NCBI RefSeq assembly: GCF_000716445.1
Contig: NZ_JNWK01000017.1
Span: forward strand, 62,001 to 126,000
DNA length: 64,000 bases
From: Streptomyces wedmorensis
GTDB lineage: Bacteria; Actinomycetota; Actinomycetes; Streptomycetales; Streptomycetaceae
Reading direction: 5' to 3'
Made by a program: the position numbers and the translations under genes
Notes under the pieces: generated by a model
The model's input: the letters and a program-made list of their open reading frames with translations, nothing else
Databases searched by the model: none
Told to the model about the DNA's origin: nothing
Shown: piece by piece, positions 10,384-19,933 of the stretch
Position numbering within the stretch: the stretch's first letter is position 1
Layout of the letters: every line of letters starts with the position of its first letter

Positions 10384-11667
10384 TCAGAGCGCCAGGCCGG
10401 CGTCGCGGAACGCGTCCAGGCTCGGGCGGATGGTGACGGTCGCACCGGAGGTGTCGGCCACCGCGTCCAGGGTCTTGAGGCCGTCGCCGGTGTTGAGGAC
10501 GACAGTAGTGAGGTTCGGGTCGATCAGCCCCGCCTCGACGAGCTTCTTCGTCACACCGACGGTCACACCGCCCGCGGTCTCGGCGAAGATGCCCTCGGTC
10601 TGCGCGAGCAGCTTGATCGCGTCCACGACCTGCTCGTCGTTCACGTCCTCCACGGCACCGCCGGTGCGGCGGGCGATGTCGAGGACGTACGGGCCGTCGG
10701 CCGGGTTGCCGATGGCGAGCGACTTGGCGATCGTGTTCGGCTTCTGCGGGCGGACGACGTCGTGGCCGGCCTTGAAGGCGGCGGAGACCGGGGAGCAGCC
10801 CTCGGCCTGGGCACCGAAGATCTTGTACGGCTTGTCCTCGACGAGGCCCAGCTTGATGAGCTCCTGGAGACCCTTGTCGATCTTCGTGAGCTGGGAGCCG
10901 GAGGCGATCGGGATGACGAGCTGGTCGGGGATGACCCAGCCGAGCTGCTCGCAGATCTCGTACGCGAGCGTCTTGGAGCCCTCGCCGTAGTACGGGCGGA
11001 GGTTGACGTTCACGAAGCCCCAGCCCTCGCCGAGCGGGTCGCCGATGAGCTCCGAGCAGAAGCGGTTGACGTCGTCGTAGTTGCCCTCGATGGCGACCAG
11101 GTCACCGCCGTAGACACCGGCCATGACGACCTTGCCCTGCTCCAGGTCGTGCGGGATGAAGACGCAGGAGCGGAAGCCGGCGCGGGCGGCGGCGGCGCCG
11201 ACGGCGCCGGCCAGGTTGCCGGTGGACGAGCAGGACAGGGTGGTGAAGCCGAAGGCGCGGGCGGCTTCGAGGGCCTGCGCGACGACCCGGTCCTTGAAGG
11301 AGTGGGTCGGGTTGCCGGAGTCGTCCTTGACGAACAGCTTGCCGGGGGCGACACCGAGCTCGCGGGCGAGGTTGTCGGCCTGGACGAGCTTGGTCCAGCC
11401 CGGGTTCAGGTTCGGCTTCTCGGCGACGTCGGCCGGGACGGGCAGCAGCGGGGCGTAGCGCCAGATGTTGGCGGGGCCGGCCTCGATCCGCTTGCGCAGC
11501 GCCTCGGGGTCGCCGGTGGGAAGGTCGTACGCGACTTCGAGAGGTCCGAAACAGAGTTCGCAGGCGAAGATCGGACCGAGCGGGAAGACTTCACCACATT
11601 CGCGACAGGAAAGCCCGGACGCGGGACCGAGGTCGACGGTGGTGGAAGCGGCGGTCTGTACAGCCAT
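10384..11667 (-). CDS. thrC: Threonine synthase
   Basis: This PLP enzyme converts O-phosphohomoserine to threonine. Residues 18-40 hold two CX2C pairs (CRECGEVF, CELCFG), a rubredoxin-like knuckle seen in this class of threonine synthase. PLP lysine: NPTHSFKDRVV. Phosphate loop: SCSSTGNLAGA. A Gly-rich SGSQL follows later. The product is 427 residues, the normal length. I chose ATG 11667 (MAVQTAAS), with GGAGAAAGG 10-12 bases upstream; two in-frame ATGs at 11700 and 11691 are possible. The sulfur-carrier gene is downstream in the same operon. Confidence 0.95.
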   Translation of the reverse strand: MAVQTAASTTVDLGPASGLSCRECGEVFPLGPIFACELCFGPLEVAYDLPTGDPEALRKRIEAGPANIWRYAPLLPVPADVAEKPNLNPGWTKLVQADNLARELGVAPGKLFVKDDSGNPTHSFKDRVVAQALEAARAFGFTTLSCSSTGNLAGAVGAAAARAGFRSCVFIPHDLEQGKVVMAGVYGGDLVAIEGNYDDVNRFCSELIGDPLGEGWGFVNVNLRPYYGEGSKTLAYEICEQLGWVIPDQLVIPIASGSQLTKIDKGLQELIKLGLVEDKPYKIFGAQAEGCSPVSAAFKAGHDVVRPQKPNTIAKSLAIGNPADGPYVLDIARRTGGAVEDVNDEQVVDAIKLLAQTEGIFAETAGGVTVGVTKKLVEAGLIDPNLTTVVLNTGDGLKTLDAVADTSGATVTIRPSLDAFRDAGLAL

Positions 11668-11977
11668 GGAGGCGAGGCCCTTTCTCCTCATCTTTCCCAT
11701 GACGAATTTTTCGCCATGAGACGGATTTGGCACCTTCCCTAGCCGGGGACCTCGCTGGAGGACGAGTAACCGACTGGAGGGTTGCCGGGGCTTCAACGGG
11801 CCGTTTCCCTCTGCCCCTCTGGATGAGCGGTATTCGATTGTGAAGTGCGCTGGACTTCGTTCCTGCACTCCGACGCGGTCGGCACCCCGACGTGCACCGG
11901 GGATCCGCGTTGTTCAAGACTGTAACCGAAGGCCCGGATGCTTGGACGGGCCGTCCGTAACGCGAGATGGAGATCAC
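11668..11977. promoter_or_regulatory. Divergent intergenic region thrC / gpgS
   Basis: 310 bases between divergent genes, so it must hold both promoters. An AT-rich patch near 11700-11735 lies close to thrC. I find no clear attenuator (no run of Thr/Ile codons followed by alternative hairpins) and no riboswitch I recognise. Confidence 0.4.
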
Positions 11978-12946
11978 GTGCTGGAAGAGGTGGAGCGCTG
12001 GCTGGACCGGCGGTCCTGGTCCGTGGCGGACCGGCCGCTGGAGCGAATCCTCGCCGCCAAGCGCAACACGAGGGTCAGCGTCGTGCTGCCCGCGCTGAAC
12101 GAGGAGGCGACGGTCGGGGACATCGTCTCCGTGATCCGACGCGAGCTGATGTCGGAGGCGGTGCCGCTGGTCGACGAGCTCGTGGTGATCGACTCGGGCT
12201 CCACGGACCGCACGGCGGAGGTCGCGGCGGCGGCCGGGGCGCGGGTGGTCGCGCGCGACGCGATCCTGCCCCGGATACCCGCCGTCCCCGGCAAGGGCGA
12301 GGTCCTGTGGCGGTCACTGATGGTGACGAGCGGGGACGTCGTGTGCTTCATCGACGCGGACCTGCGGGACTTCTCCGCGGACTTCGTCACCGGCATCGTG
12401 GGGCCCCTGCTCACCGATCCGGACGTGGACTTCGTGAAGGCGATGTACGACCGCCCGTTCGGCACCGAACTCGATGGGCTCGCCTCCGGCAAGACCCCTG
12501 GCCAGGGGGGCCGGGTCACGGAGCTCGTGGCGCGCCCGCTCCTCAACCTCCACTGGCCTCAGCTGGCCGGCTTCGTCCAGCCCCTCGGCGGCGAGTACGC
12601 GGCGCGCCGCTCCCTGCTCGAACGCCTCCCGTTCCCCGTCGGTTACGGAGTGGAACTGGGGCTGCTGGTCGACGCGCTGCACACGGTGGGCCTCGACGCC
12701 CTCGCCCAGGTGGACGTCGGCGTGCGCAAGCACCGGCACCAGGACGGGCAGGCGCTCGGCCGGATGGCGGCCGCGATCTACCGGACCGCGCAGCTCCGGC
12801 TCTCCCGGGGCCATCTCGTGCGGCCCCGGCTGACCCAGTTCGAGCGGGGCGAGAAGGGCTTCGAGCCGCGCACGCACGCGGTGGACACGGAGGAACGCCC
12901 CCCGATGACCGAGATCGCGGAGTACGCGCGGCGCCGGGTGGCCTGA
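11978..12946 (+). CDS. gpgS: Glucosyl-3-phosphoglycerate synthase
   Basis: This GT-A glycosyltransferase of the GT81 type has 322 residues. VSVVLPALNEEATVGDIV is the nucleotide-binding start, DELVVIDSGSTDRT follows, and CFIDADLRDF holds the metal-binding DAD. Then come KAMYDRPF and QPLGGEYAARR, which are characteristic of GpgS. The enzyme transfers glucose from a nucleotide sugar to 3-phosphoglycerate, the first step to glucosylglycerate, a compatible solute and a precursor of methylglucose polysaccharides. The GTG at 11978 has GATGGAG before it. Trehalose synthesis genes 2-7 kb away fit a shared osmolyte theme. Confidence 0.92.
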   Translation: MLEEVERWLDRRSWSVADRPLERILAAKRNTRVSVVLPALNEEATVGDIVSVIRRELMSEAVPLVDELVVIDSGSTDRTAEVAAAAGARVVARDAILPRIPAVPGKGEVLWRSLMVTSGDVVCFIDADLRDFSADFVTGIVGPLLTDPDVDFVKAMYDRPFGTELDGLASGKTPGQGGRVTELVARPLLNLHWPQLAGFVQPLGGEYAARRSLLERLPFPVGYGVELGLLVDALHTVGLDALAQVDVGVRKHRHQDGQALGRMAAAIYRTAQLRLSRGHLVRPRLTQFERGEKGFEPRTHAVDTEERPPMTEIAEYARRRVA

Positions 12947-13055
12947 GGTCCAGGGGCGCCACGGCACGGCGGCCGGGGAGTACGCGCGCCGCCGGAAGAT
13001 CCGACCGCGTGGCGTAACGCCGCACGATGATCGGTTTTGCCTACATTGCCCTTTT

Positions 13056-14888
13056 ATGCGCTTCAGACGACATCACCTGGGCAGAGTGCTGGCGGCCATC
13101 GGTCTCACGGCGGGTTCGCTCGCGTCCGCGGCGGCCGGTCCGGCCGCCGCGGACGTGGTCGAGCCCTTCGGCAAGCGGTACGACGAGTCGCTGTACGGCG
13201 ACTTCACCACCCTCGGCAACACGGTCATGGGCTGCCCCACCGCCCCCGCCGACCTGGCCGCCCGCTGCGCGACGGCGACGAGCGGTCAGGGCGCCGACAA
13301 CAACAACACCTTCGTGATGCGGCGCGTCGACGCGGCCGGCCTGGCGCCCGGCCCCGCGCCCGCCCACGGCTCCAGCACCGGCCACGTCGTCGTCCCGGCC
13401 GGCGCGGAGGTCGCGTACGCCCGGCTGTTCTGGGGCGGCAACGACGGCACGTACAAGGGCCCGAGCGGCGCGCGGCTCAAGCGCTGCGACATCTCCGGCA
13501 CGGACGTCGTCCCCTCGCCCGGCGACCCGGCGACGACCGCCCCCGTGATCAAGGTCGGCGCGGGGGCCGCCACGCCGGTCTCGATCGACAGCATGGTCGT
13601 GGACCCCGCCGACACCAGCGGCCCGCACTACTACACGGGCGAGTCGGACGTCACCGCCGCCTTCGCGGGCACCTCGGGCACGGACGCGCGGATCTCGGTC
13701 GGCAACCTCTGGGCGCCGGAGGGCAAGGGCTGCGTCGCCGGCTGGTCCCTCACCGTCGTCCACCGGTTCCCCGCCCCCGACCCGGTCCACGCCCCCGAGC
13801 GCCGGAACGTGTACGTCTACGGCGGCCACGTCCTCCAGCGCTCCACCTCGCCCGCCACCACCGTCACCGTCGACGGCTTCCACCGCGGCCCCGGCAAGGT
13901 GCGGGCGAGCGTCACCGCGTACGAGGGCGACTGGAACACCCCGGGCGACAAGTTCCGCGTCGACGGCAAGAACGTCACCGAGGCGCACACCGGCAACACC
14001 GACAACTTCTTCATCAGCGAGGACGACGGCGCCGTCTCCCCCAAGTCGGCCAACAACCTCAGCATCGACGCCAAGGCCTTCGACGTCCCCGCGGGCGCCG
14101 TCCCGCCCGGCGCGACCTCGGCCGACCTGACCTTCTCCACCAGCGGCGACACCTACGTGCCGTCCGGCCTCGCCTTCTCCGTACCGGTCCCCGACCTGGA
14201 GATCACCAAGACGGCGAGCCCCGCCAAGGTCAAGCCCGGCGACACCCTCACGTACACGATCACCGCCAAGAACGTCAGCCCGCTGGACTACCCGAACGCC
14301 AGGTTCGGCGACGACCTCACGGGCAACCTCGACGACGCCGACTACAACGGCGACGTCCGCACGGACCTCGGCACGGTCTCGTACGAGAAGCCCAGGATCG
14401 GGTACGCGGGGACCATCCCGGCCGGCCGGACGGCGACCGTCACCTACTCGGTGAAGATCAAGAACCCGCCCACCGGCGACGGCAGGCTGCGCAACGCGGT
14501 CGAGGTCGAGACCCCCCGCTCCAACTGCGGGGACGGCAGCGAGGACCCGGCCTGCGCCGTGACCCCGGTCCTCGACCTCCCGAAGCCGACCGCGTCCCCG
14601 AAGCCGACGGAGCCCTCGCCGGACCCGACGGCCCCCTCGCCGGGCCCGACGGCGCCGCAGCCGCCGGTCGAGTCCGACGAGCCGTCCGCCCCCGGCCCGT
14701 CCACGACGGTCCCGGCCCCGCCCTCCTCCCCCGCTCCCCCGGCCCACGGCCCGCAGGCCGGCTCCGCCGGCTCCATGGCGGAGACCGGCGGCGACGGCGA
14801 ACGCCTCTGGCTGCTCGGCGCCCTCGCCGTGGCCCTCGCGGCGACCGGCCTGGTCGCGAAGGCGGCGATGCGCGGCCGCCGCGACTGA
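13056..14888 (+). CDS. Sortase-anchored surface protein with DUF11-like domain
   Basis: This is a 610-residue exported protein. The signal peptide is MRFRRHHLGRVLAAIGLTAG through AAAD at about residue 32. The body (30-360) is beta-rich with few landmarks. A DUF11-type repeat follows at about 375-490 (LEITKTASPAKVKPGDTLTY, then TVTYSVKIKN). A Pro/Ser/Thr-rich spacer (500-560, PTEPSPDPTAPSPGPTAP) spans the wall. The C-terminus is a cell-wall sorting signal: MAETG, a hydrophobic helix (WLLGALAVALAATGLVA) and a basic tail RGRRD. Streptomyces class E sortases favour LAXTG; here Met replaces Leu. The role is unknown, presumably structural or adhesive. ATTGCCCTTTT before the ATG lacks a ribosome site, so a leaderless mRNA is possible. 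Confidence 0.8.
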   Translation: MRFRRHHLGRVLAAIGLTAGSLASAAAGPAAADVVEPFGKRYDESLYGDFTTLGNTVMGCPTAPADLAARCATATSGQGADNNNTFVMRRVDAAGLAPGPAPAHGSSTGHVVVPAGAEVAYARLFWGGNDGTYKGPSGARLKRCDISGTDVVPSPGDPATTAPVIKVGAGAATPVSIDSMVVDPADTSGPHYYTGESDVTAAFAGTSGTDARISVGNLWAPEGKGCVAGWSLTVVHRFPAPDPVHAPERRNVYVYGGHVLQRSTSPATTVTVDGFHRGPGKVRASVTAYEGDWNTPGDKFRVDGKNVTEAHTGNTDNFFISEDDGAVSPKSANNLSIDAKAFDVPAGAVPPGATSADLTFSTSGDTYVPSGLAFSVPVPDLEITKTASPAKVKPGDTLTYTITAKNVSPLDYPNARFGDDLTGNLDDADYNGDVRTDLGTVSYEKPRIGYAGTIPAGRTATVTYSVKIKNPPTGDGRLRNAVEVETPRSNCGDGSEDPACAVTPVLDLPKPTASPKPTEPSPDPTAPSPGPTAPQPPVESDEPSAPGPSTTVPAPPSSPAPPAHGPQAGSAGSMAETGGDGERLWLLGALAVALAATGLVAKAAMRGRRD

Positions 14889-15067
14889 TGGGGCGGCCGC
14901 CGGTGCGGCCGGTCGCACCACCGTCCGCACCGGGCCGCCACACCGACCGCCACACCGGCCGTCCGACAGGCGAGAACACCCCTGCCCACGCCACTGACCT
15001 GCGGTGACTCCCCGTGGCCGAATCGGCCTGTCTCGTATACGTACGTTTGAGCGTTTACGGGACGGGC

Positions 15068-15073
15068 TAGGTT
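15068..15073 (+). promoter_or_regulatory. -10 element of a probable leaderless otsA transcript
   Basis: TAGGTT is followed by six bases and the ATG at 15080, the usual geometry when transcription starts at the A of ATG. No Shine-Dalgarno sequence is seen. TTTGAG/TTGAGC about 15-16 bases upstream could be the -35. Confidence 0.45.
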
Positions 15074-15079
15074 CGCCAC

Positions 15080-16438
15080 ATGGCTACTGTGCTCGTGGCA
15101 TCCAACCGGGGCCCGGTCTCGTACGTCCTCGGCGACGACGGCTCACTCGACGCCCGCCGGGGCGGCGGCGGCCTGGTCTCGGGCCTGAGCGCCGTGTCCG
15201 CCCAGGAGAGCCTGTGGGTGTGCGCGGCGCTCGGCGAGGGCGACCGCGAGGCCGTCCGGCGCGGGATCGGCGAGCCCGGCGTCCGCATGCTGGAGATCGC
15301 CCCCGAGGTGTACGCCGACGCGTACAACGGCATCGCGAACTCGGTGCTCTGGTTCCTCCACCACCACCTCTACGACGTCCCCAGCGAACCCGTCTTCGAC
15401 GCCGGGTTCCGTCGCCGGTGGGAGTCGTACCGCGCCTACAACCGCGCCTTCGCCGAGGCCCTGGCCGCCGAGGCCGACCACGGCGCGGCGGTCCTCGTCC
15501 AGGACTACCACCTCGCCCTCGTCCCCGGGCAGCTGCGGGCCCTCCGCCCCGACCTCCGCATCGCCCACTTCACCCACACCCCCTGGGCCTCCCCCGCCTA
15601 CCTGCGGATGCTCCCGGACGACATCCGCGAGGAACTCCTGGCGGGCATGCTCGGCGCGGACCAGCTGGGCTTCCACACCCGGGCGTGGGCGTCGGCGTTC
15701 ACCGAGTGCGCGGCCCCCGCCGGCCCCGGCCGCTCACGGGTCGAGGTGTACCCGCTCGGCGTCGACGCCGACGAGCTCCGCGCCCTCGCCCACCGCCCGG
15801 AGGTCGACGAGAAGCTGGCCCTGCTCCGTGACGAGGTGGGCGACCGCAGGACCATCGTCCGCGTCGACCGCACCGAACTCTCCAAGAACATCCTGCGCGG
15901 CCTCCTCGCCTACCGCGAGCTCCTCACCACCCGCCCGGAATGGCACGACCGCGTCGTCCACCTCGCCTCGGCCTACCCCTCCCGCCAGGACCTCGCCGTC
16001 TACCGCGCCTACACCACCGCCGTCTCCGACCTCGCCGAGGAGATCAACGCCGAGTTCGGCACCCCCGGCTGGCAGCCGGTCCTCGTCTCCGTCCAGGACG
16101 ACTTCCCGCGCTCCCTCGCCGCCTACCGGCTCGCCGACGTGGCCCTCGTCAACCCCGTCCGCGACGGCATGAACCTCGTCGCCAAGGAGATACCGGTCGT
16201 CTCCGAATCCGGCTGCGCGCTCGTCCTGTCGACCGGCGCCGGCGCGTACGACGAGCTCAAGGACGACGCCCTCACCGTCAACCCCTTCGACGTCTCCCAG
16301 ACCGCCGAGGCCCTCCACACCGCCCTCTCCATGCCGCCCGCCGACCGCGCCGACCGCACCAAGCGCCTCGCCGCCACCGCCACCGCCCTCCCTCCCCAGC
16401 GCTGGTTCCTGAACCAGCTGGAGGCGCTCAGGAGTTGA
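15080..16438 (+). CDS. otsA: Trehalose-6-phosphate synthase (GT20)
   Basis: This 452-residue GT20 glycosyltransferase joins glucose from a nucleotide sugar to glucose-6-phosphate. SNRGPVSY opens the first Rossmann domain, with GGGGLVSGL as the phosphate loop, NGIANSVLWFLHHH, VQDYHLALVPG and HFTHTPW. The second domain has VRVDRTELSKNILRGLLAYRELL (the usual VDRLDYSKGI region in variant form) and NPVRDGMNLVAKE. All main GT20 landmarks are present; the variant VDRTE is typical of an actinobacterial subgroup. Its partner phosphatase gene lies at 19026-19868 on the other strand, separated by a secreted protease gene. Confidence 0.9.
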   Translation: MATVLVASNRGPVSYVLGDDGSLDARRGGGGLVSGLSAVSAQESLWVCAALGEGDREAVRRGIGEPGVRMLEIAPEVYADAYNGIANSVLWFLHHHLYDVPSEPVFDAGFRRRWESYRAYNRAFAEALAAEADHGAAVLVQDYHLALVPGQLRALRPDLRIAHFTHTPWASPAYLRMLPDDIREELLAGMLGADQLGFHTRAWASAFTECAAPAGPGRSRVEVYPLGVDADELRALAHRPEVDEKLALLRDEVGDRRTIVRVDRTELSKNILRGLLAYRELLTTRPEWHDRVVHLASAYPSRQDLAVYRAYTTAVSDLAEEINAEFGTPGWQPVLVSVQDDFPRSLAAYRLADVALVNPVRDGMNLVAKEIPVVSESGCALVLSTGAGAYDELKDDALTVNPFDVSQTAEALHTALSMPPADRADRTKRLAATATALPPQRWFLNQLEALRS

Positions 16439-16641
16439 CGCTCCCGGCGTGCCGCCGACGACCGGGGTCCCGGAGGCCGGCGGTGACGTTCTCGCGGGGG
16501 CGGTGAATCTTCTCCTCCGATAATCGGTACGACCTCTCCCCTGAGGGGTCATCTCGTGTCAGACTCTGCGGCGATCGTTCCCCCAGGCGATCCGTTTTTC
16601 CCCATGAAGCACATGAGGCAAGCGGAAGGATCGCAAGAGAC

Positions 16642-18948
16642 GTGAAGAAGATTGTCGTGGGCATGACCCTCGGGTCCGCGCTCACCGCACTCCTCGCCGC
16701 GGGGCTCACCCCCGCCGCCGCGCAGGAGGCCAGGGAGGGAACACCGGCGGGCGCCAAGGCACACCGCTCGGACAACCGCCCCGGACCGCTCACGAAGCAG
16801 CGCAGCGAGCTGCGAGAGAAGGCGATCGACCTGATCGCCAAGGGCAAGGCGAAGGCGAACGCCAAGGGCGTCGTCGAGGTCGCCGACGGCAAGTTCGTGG
16901 AGACCCTGACCACGACCGCCCAGCGCCAGGAGAAGATCTTCACGATCCTCTCCGAGTTCGGCGACCAGGGCTCCGGCAAGCTCGGCACCGTCCCCGGCCC
17001 GCTGCACAACCAGATCCCCCGACCGGACCGGGCCACGGACAACTCCAACGCCTGGACCGCCGACTTCTCGAAGCCGTACTACGAGAACCTCTTCAACGGC
17101 CCCGGCGAGTCGATGAAGACGTACTACGAGAAGCTGTCGGGCGGCCGGTACTCGGTGACCAACACCGTCGAGAACTGGGTCAAGGTCCCCGGCAACGCCT
17201 CCAGCTACGGCGACAACGCCGTCGAGGACACCGGCGGCTCGTGGGCCTTCATCCAGGACACCGGCGACGCGTGGTGGAACGCGCAGATCGCCGCCGGCAA
17301 GTCGCCGGCCGAGATCGACGCGTACCTCGCGCAGTTCGACGTCTGGGACCGCAACGACTGGGACCACGACGGGAACTTCGACGAGGCCGACGGCTACATC
17401 GACCACTTCCAGGCCGTGCACGCCGGAATGGGCGAGGACGCCGGCGGCGGCGCGCAGGGCGAGGACGCCATCTGGTCGCACCGCTGGTTCGTGAACGGCG
17501 ACGACTACGGCCTCACCGGACCGGACGTCGCCGGCACCCAGAACAAGGGCGGCGGCGCGCGCATCGGCCAGTCCAAGTACTGGCTCGGCGACTACACCAC
17601 CGAGGGCGAGAACGGCGGACTCGGCGTCTTCTGCCACGAGTTCGGCCACGACCTCGGCCTGCCGGACTACTACGACACCGACGGCGGCGAGAACTCCACC
17701 GCCTTCTGGACCCTGATGAGCTCCGGCTCCTGGCTGAGCCACGGCGCCGCCGCCGACGCCGGCATCGGCACCCACCCGGGCCTCATGGGCGCCGAGGAGA
17801 AGCTCTTCCTCGGCTGGCTGGACTACAGCGACGCCCCGCTCGGCGCCGACGGCACGTACACCCTGAACCCGGCGCAACTCCAGGTCACCGGCAAGGACCA
17901 GGCGGTCCGCGTCGCGCTCCCGGACAAGACGAGCAGCACCACGTACGCGACGCCCGCCTCGGGCACGCACGCCTGGTGGACCGGCTCGGCCGACGGCCTC
18001 AACCAGTCCCTCACCCGCTCCGTGCCGGCCGCCCCGCGCGTGACCGTCAAGGCGAGCGCCTGGTACGAGATCGAGGCGGACTTCGACTACCTCTTCGCCG
18101 AGTACTCCCTCGACGGCGGCGCCACCTGGGCCCGCGCCGGCGACCCCGTCTCCGGCTCCTCGTCCGGCAGGTGGACGACGCTGCGGTACACATACGACTC
18201 CGCCGGCAAGCCGTCGCTGTTCCGCTTCCGCTACCAGAGCGACGGCGGCGTGCACTTCGCCGGCGCGTTCCTCGACGACGTCACGCTGACCTCGGGCGGC
18301 ACGACCCTGGCGACGGACGACGTCGAGAACGGCGCGAACGGCTGGACCGCACAGGGCCGCTGGAAGATCTCCACCGGCACCGAGACGGCCACCTCCCCGC
18401 GGTACTACCTCCTGGAGAACCGCGAGTACGTCGGCTCCGACGCGCTCCTCGCCGAGGGCCCGTACCAGTTCAGCAAGGGCGTCACCGCCCCGGACTGGGT
18501 CGAGTACTTCCGCTACCAGAACGGCCTGCTCGTCTGGTACGTCGACCGGTCCTTCGACGACAACAACGTCAGCAACCACCCCGGTGGCGGCTCGGCGATG
18601 GCCGTCGACGCCCGCCCGGCGCCCTTCAAGTACGCCGACGGGACCGCGCCCAGCAACCGGCGCCAGCCCTTCGACGCGACCTTCGGCCTGGAGGCCACCG
18701 ACGCGACCTGCCTCCACAAGGAGGTCCTGGTGGGCAAGGGCGGCAACAAGACCGTCGAGACGCAGGCGGCCTGCGCCCCCTCCGTCCCGGGCATCCCGGT
18801 CTTCGACGACACCGACCCCAACGCGTACTACGACACCACGGCCCCCCAGGCCAGCGTGAAGGTCGCCGGCCACGGCGTGCGCGTCACGGTCACCGGTGAC
18901 GCCGGCGACGACCTGACGATCAGCGTGACCAACCCGGCCGCGCACTGA
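16642..18948 (+). CDS. Secreted M6 metalloprotease (immune inhibitor A family)
   Basis: This 768-residue extracellular zinc protease starts with a signal peptide (GTG start, KKIVVGMTLGSALTALLAAG to AAAQ, about residue 27). The pro-region has KSELREKA-type helices. The catalytic domain holds CHEFGHDLGLPDYYD, the HEXXHXXGXXD zincin signature of family M6, followed by the Met-turn region WTLMSSGSWL. Downstream MAM-like beta domains (residues 440-600) precede the end. The Bacillus relative degrades antibacterial and matrix proteins; here nutrient or developmental proteolysis is likely. GGAAGGA lies 13 bases before GTG 16642. The 203 bases upstream are otherwise empty. Confidence 0.93.
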   Translation: MKKIVVGMTLGSALTALLAAGLTPAAAQEAREGTPAGAKAHRSDNRPGPLTKQRSELREKAIDLIAKGKAKANAKGVVEVADGKFVETLTTTAQRQEKIFTILSEFGDQGSGKLGTVPGPLHNQIPRPDRATDNSNAWTADFSKPYYENLFNGPGESMKTYYEKLSGGRYSVTNTVENWVKVPGNASSYGDNAVEDTGGSWAFIQDTGDAWWNAQIAAGKSPAEIDAYLAQFDVWDRNDWDHDGNFDEADGYIDHFQAVHAGMGEDAGGGAQGEDAIWSHRWFVNGDDYGLTGPDVAGTQNKGGGARIGQSKYWLGDYTTEGENGGLGVFCHEFGHDLGLPDYYDTDGGENSTAFWTLMSSGSWLSHGAAADAGIGTHPGLMGAEEKLFLGWLDYSDAPLGADGTYTLNPAQLQVTGKDQAVRVALPDKTSSTTYATPASGTHAWWTGSADGLNQSLTRSVPAAPRVTVKASAWYEIEADFDYLFAEYSLDGGATWARAGDPVSGSSSGRWTTLRYTYDSAGKPSLFRFRYQSDGGVHFAGAFLDDVTLTSGGTTLATDDVENGANGWTAQGRWKISTGTETATSPRYYLLENREYVGSDALLAEGPYQFSKGVTAPDWVEYFRYQNGLLVWYVDRSFDDNNVSNHPGGGSAMAVDARPAPFKYADGTAPSNRRQPFDATFGLEATDATCLHKEVLVGKGGNKTVETQAACAPSVPGIPVFDDTDPNAYYDTTAPQASVKVAGHGVRVTVTGDAGDDLTISVTNPAAH

Positions 18949-18961
18949 TCGCCGAACCACC

Positions 18962-19012
18962 CGGCGGGGGCGGTACGGGAAGGCCTTCGGGCCTCCCGTA
19001 CCGCCCCCGCCG
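18962..19012. terminator. Bidirectional terminator between M6 protease and otsB
   Basis: An 18-base outer stem (CGGCGGGGGCGGTACGGG with its complement), one bulged A, a 5-base AGGCC/GGCCT inner stem and a TTCG tetraloop. It lies 13 bases past the protease stop and 13 before the otsB stop, serving two convergent genes. Confidence 0.85.
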
Positions 19013-19025
19013 TCTTCCGGGGCCC

Positions 19026-19868
19026 TCAGGCCTCCCGCACCGCCCCCGCCAGTTCCGTCAGGAACGCGACCACACCCGGCGGGCCCTGCACCGACAGGTC
19101 GGCGCGCTCGGCCAGCTCCGTGACCTCGGCGGAGCCGCTGCAGACGAGGAGACCGGGAGTGCCGTCGGACCGCAGCCGCTCGACGGCGGCGAAGGCGGGC
19201 AGGTCGCCCAGGTCGTCGCCCGCGTACAGCACCGACCCGGCTCCCACCTCCCGTACGTACTCGGCCAGGGCGACGCCCTTGTCCATGCCGGGTGGCCGCA
19301 GCTCCAGGACCATGCGGCCGGGCTCCAGGACGAGACCGTGGTGGGCGGCGAGCTCGCCGAGCGGCCCCTTGAGCGCCTCGAAGGCGCCCTCCGGGTCGAG
19401 GGCGCGGCGGGTGTGCACCGCGACCGCCCGGCCCTTCTCCTCGATCCAGACGCCCGGCCACGCACCGGCCCGGTCCAGGAACCCGGGCAGCTCGGCGCGC
19501 ACGGAGGCGACGCCCGGGTGCGGAGCGGCGGCCTGCACCGTCCCGGTGACGGCGTCCCAGCGCTCCGCGCCGTAGTGGCCGAGCACGACGAGCCGCTCCA
19601 GACCCGGCACACCGGCGAAGCCGCCGTAGCGGACGGCGACCCCGGCCGGCCGGCCCGTCACGACGGCGACGGACGCGACCTCGGGGGCGAGCGCCGCGAG
19701 CGCCGCCACCGCGCCGGGGTGCGCGCGGGCCTGTTCGGGGTCGGCGACGATCTCGGCGAGGGTCCCGTCGAAGTCGAGCGCCACGACGGCCTTCTCCGGC
19801 CGCGCGAGCAGCGCGGCCAGACCGTCGCGGCCTGCGGGCGTGGCCGGGTGCGGGAGGCTACTGACCAT
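19026..19868 (-). CDS. otsB: Trehalose-6-phosphate phosphatase
   Basis: This 280-residue HAD-superfamily phosphatase converts trehalose-6-phosphate to trehalose. Motif I is ALDFDGTLAEIV (nucleophile and acid Asp), motif II VVTGR, motif III Lys in GMDKGVALAEY, and motif IV LYAGDDLGDLPAF. The cap has EEKGRAVAVHTRRA, as in OtsB. I placed the start at ATG 19868 (MVSSLPHPATPAG), since the frame upstream is not conserved in character. It completes the OtsA-OtsB pathway with the synthase gene at 15080. Confidence 0.93.
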   Translation of the reverse strand: MVSSLPHPATPAGRDGLAALLARPEKAVVALDFDGTLAEIVADPEQARAHPGAVAALAALAPEVASVAVVTGRPAGVAVRYGGFAGVPGLERLVVLGHYGAERWDAVTGTVQAAAPHPGVASVRAELPGFLDRAGAWPGVWIEEKGRAVAVHTRRALDPEGAFEALKGPLGELAAHHGLVLEPGRMVLELRPPGMDKGVALAEYVREVGAGSVLYAGDDLGDLPAFAAVERLRSDGTPGLLVCSGSAEVTELAERADLSVQGPPGVVAFLTELAGAVREA

Positions 19869-19933
19869 GCTTCCGACCCTACCGACGTCCGGCCGTCCCG
19901 TCAGTGGGGCCTGGGTCACCCTCGGCCCGGACC

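Noticed and set aside
11668..11977. Attenuator or riboswitch ahead of thrC
   Set aside because: No run of Thr or Ile codons, no paired alternative hairpins and no known riboswitch core found by eye.
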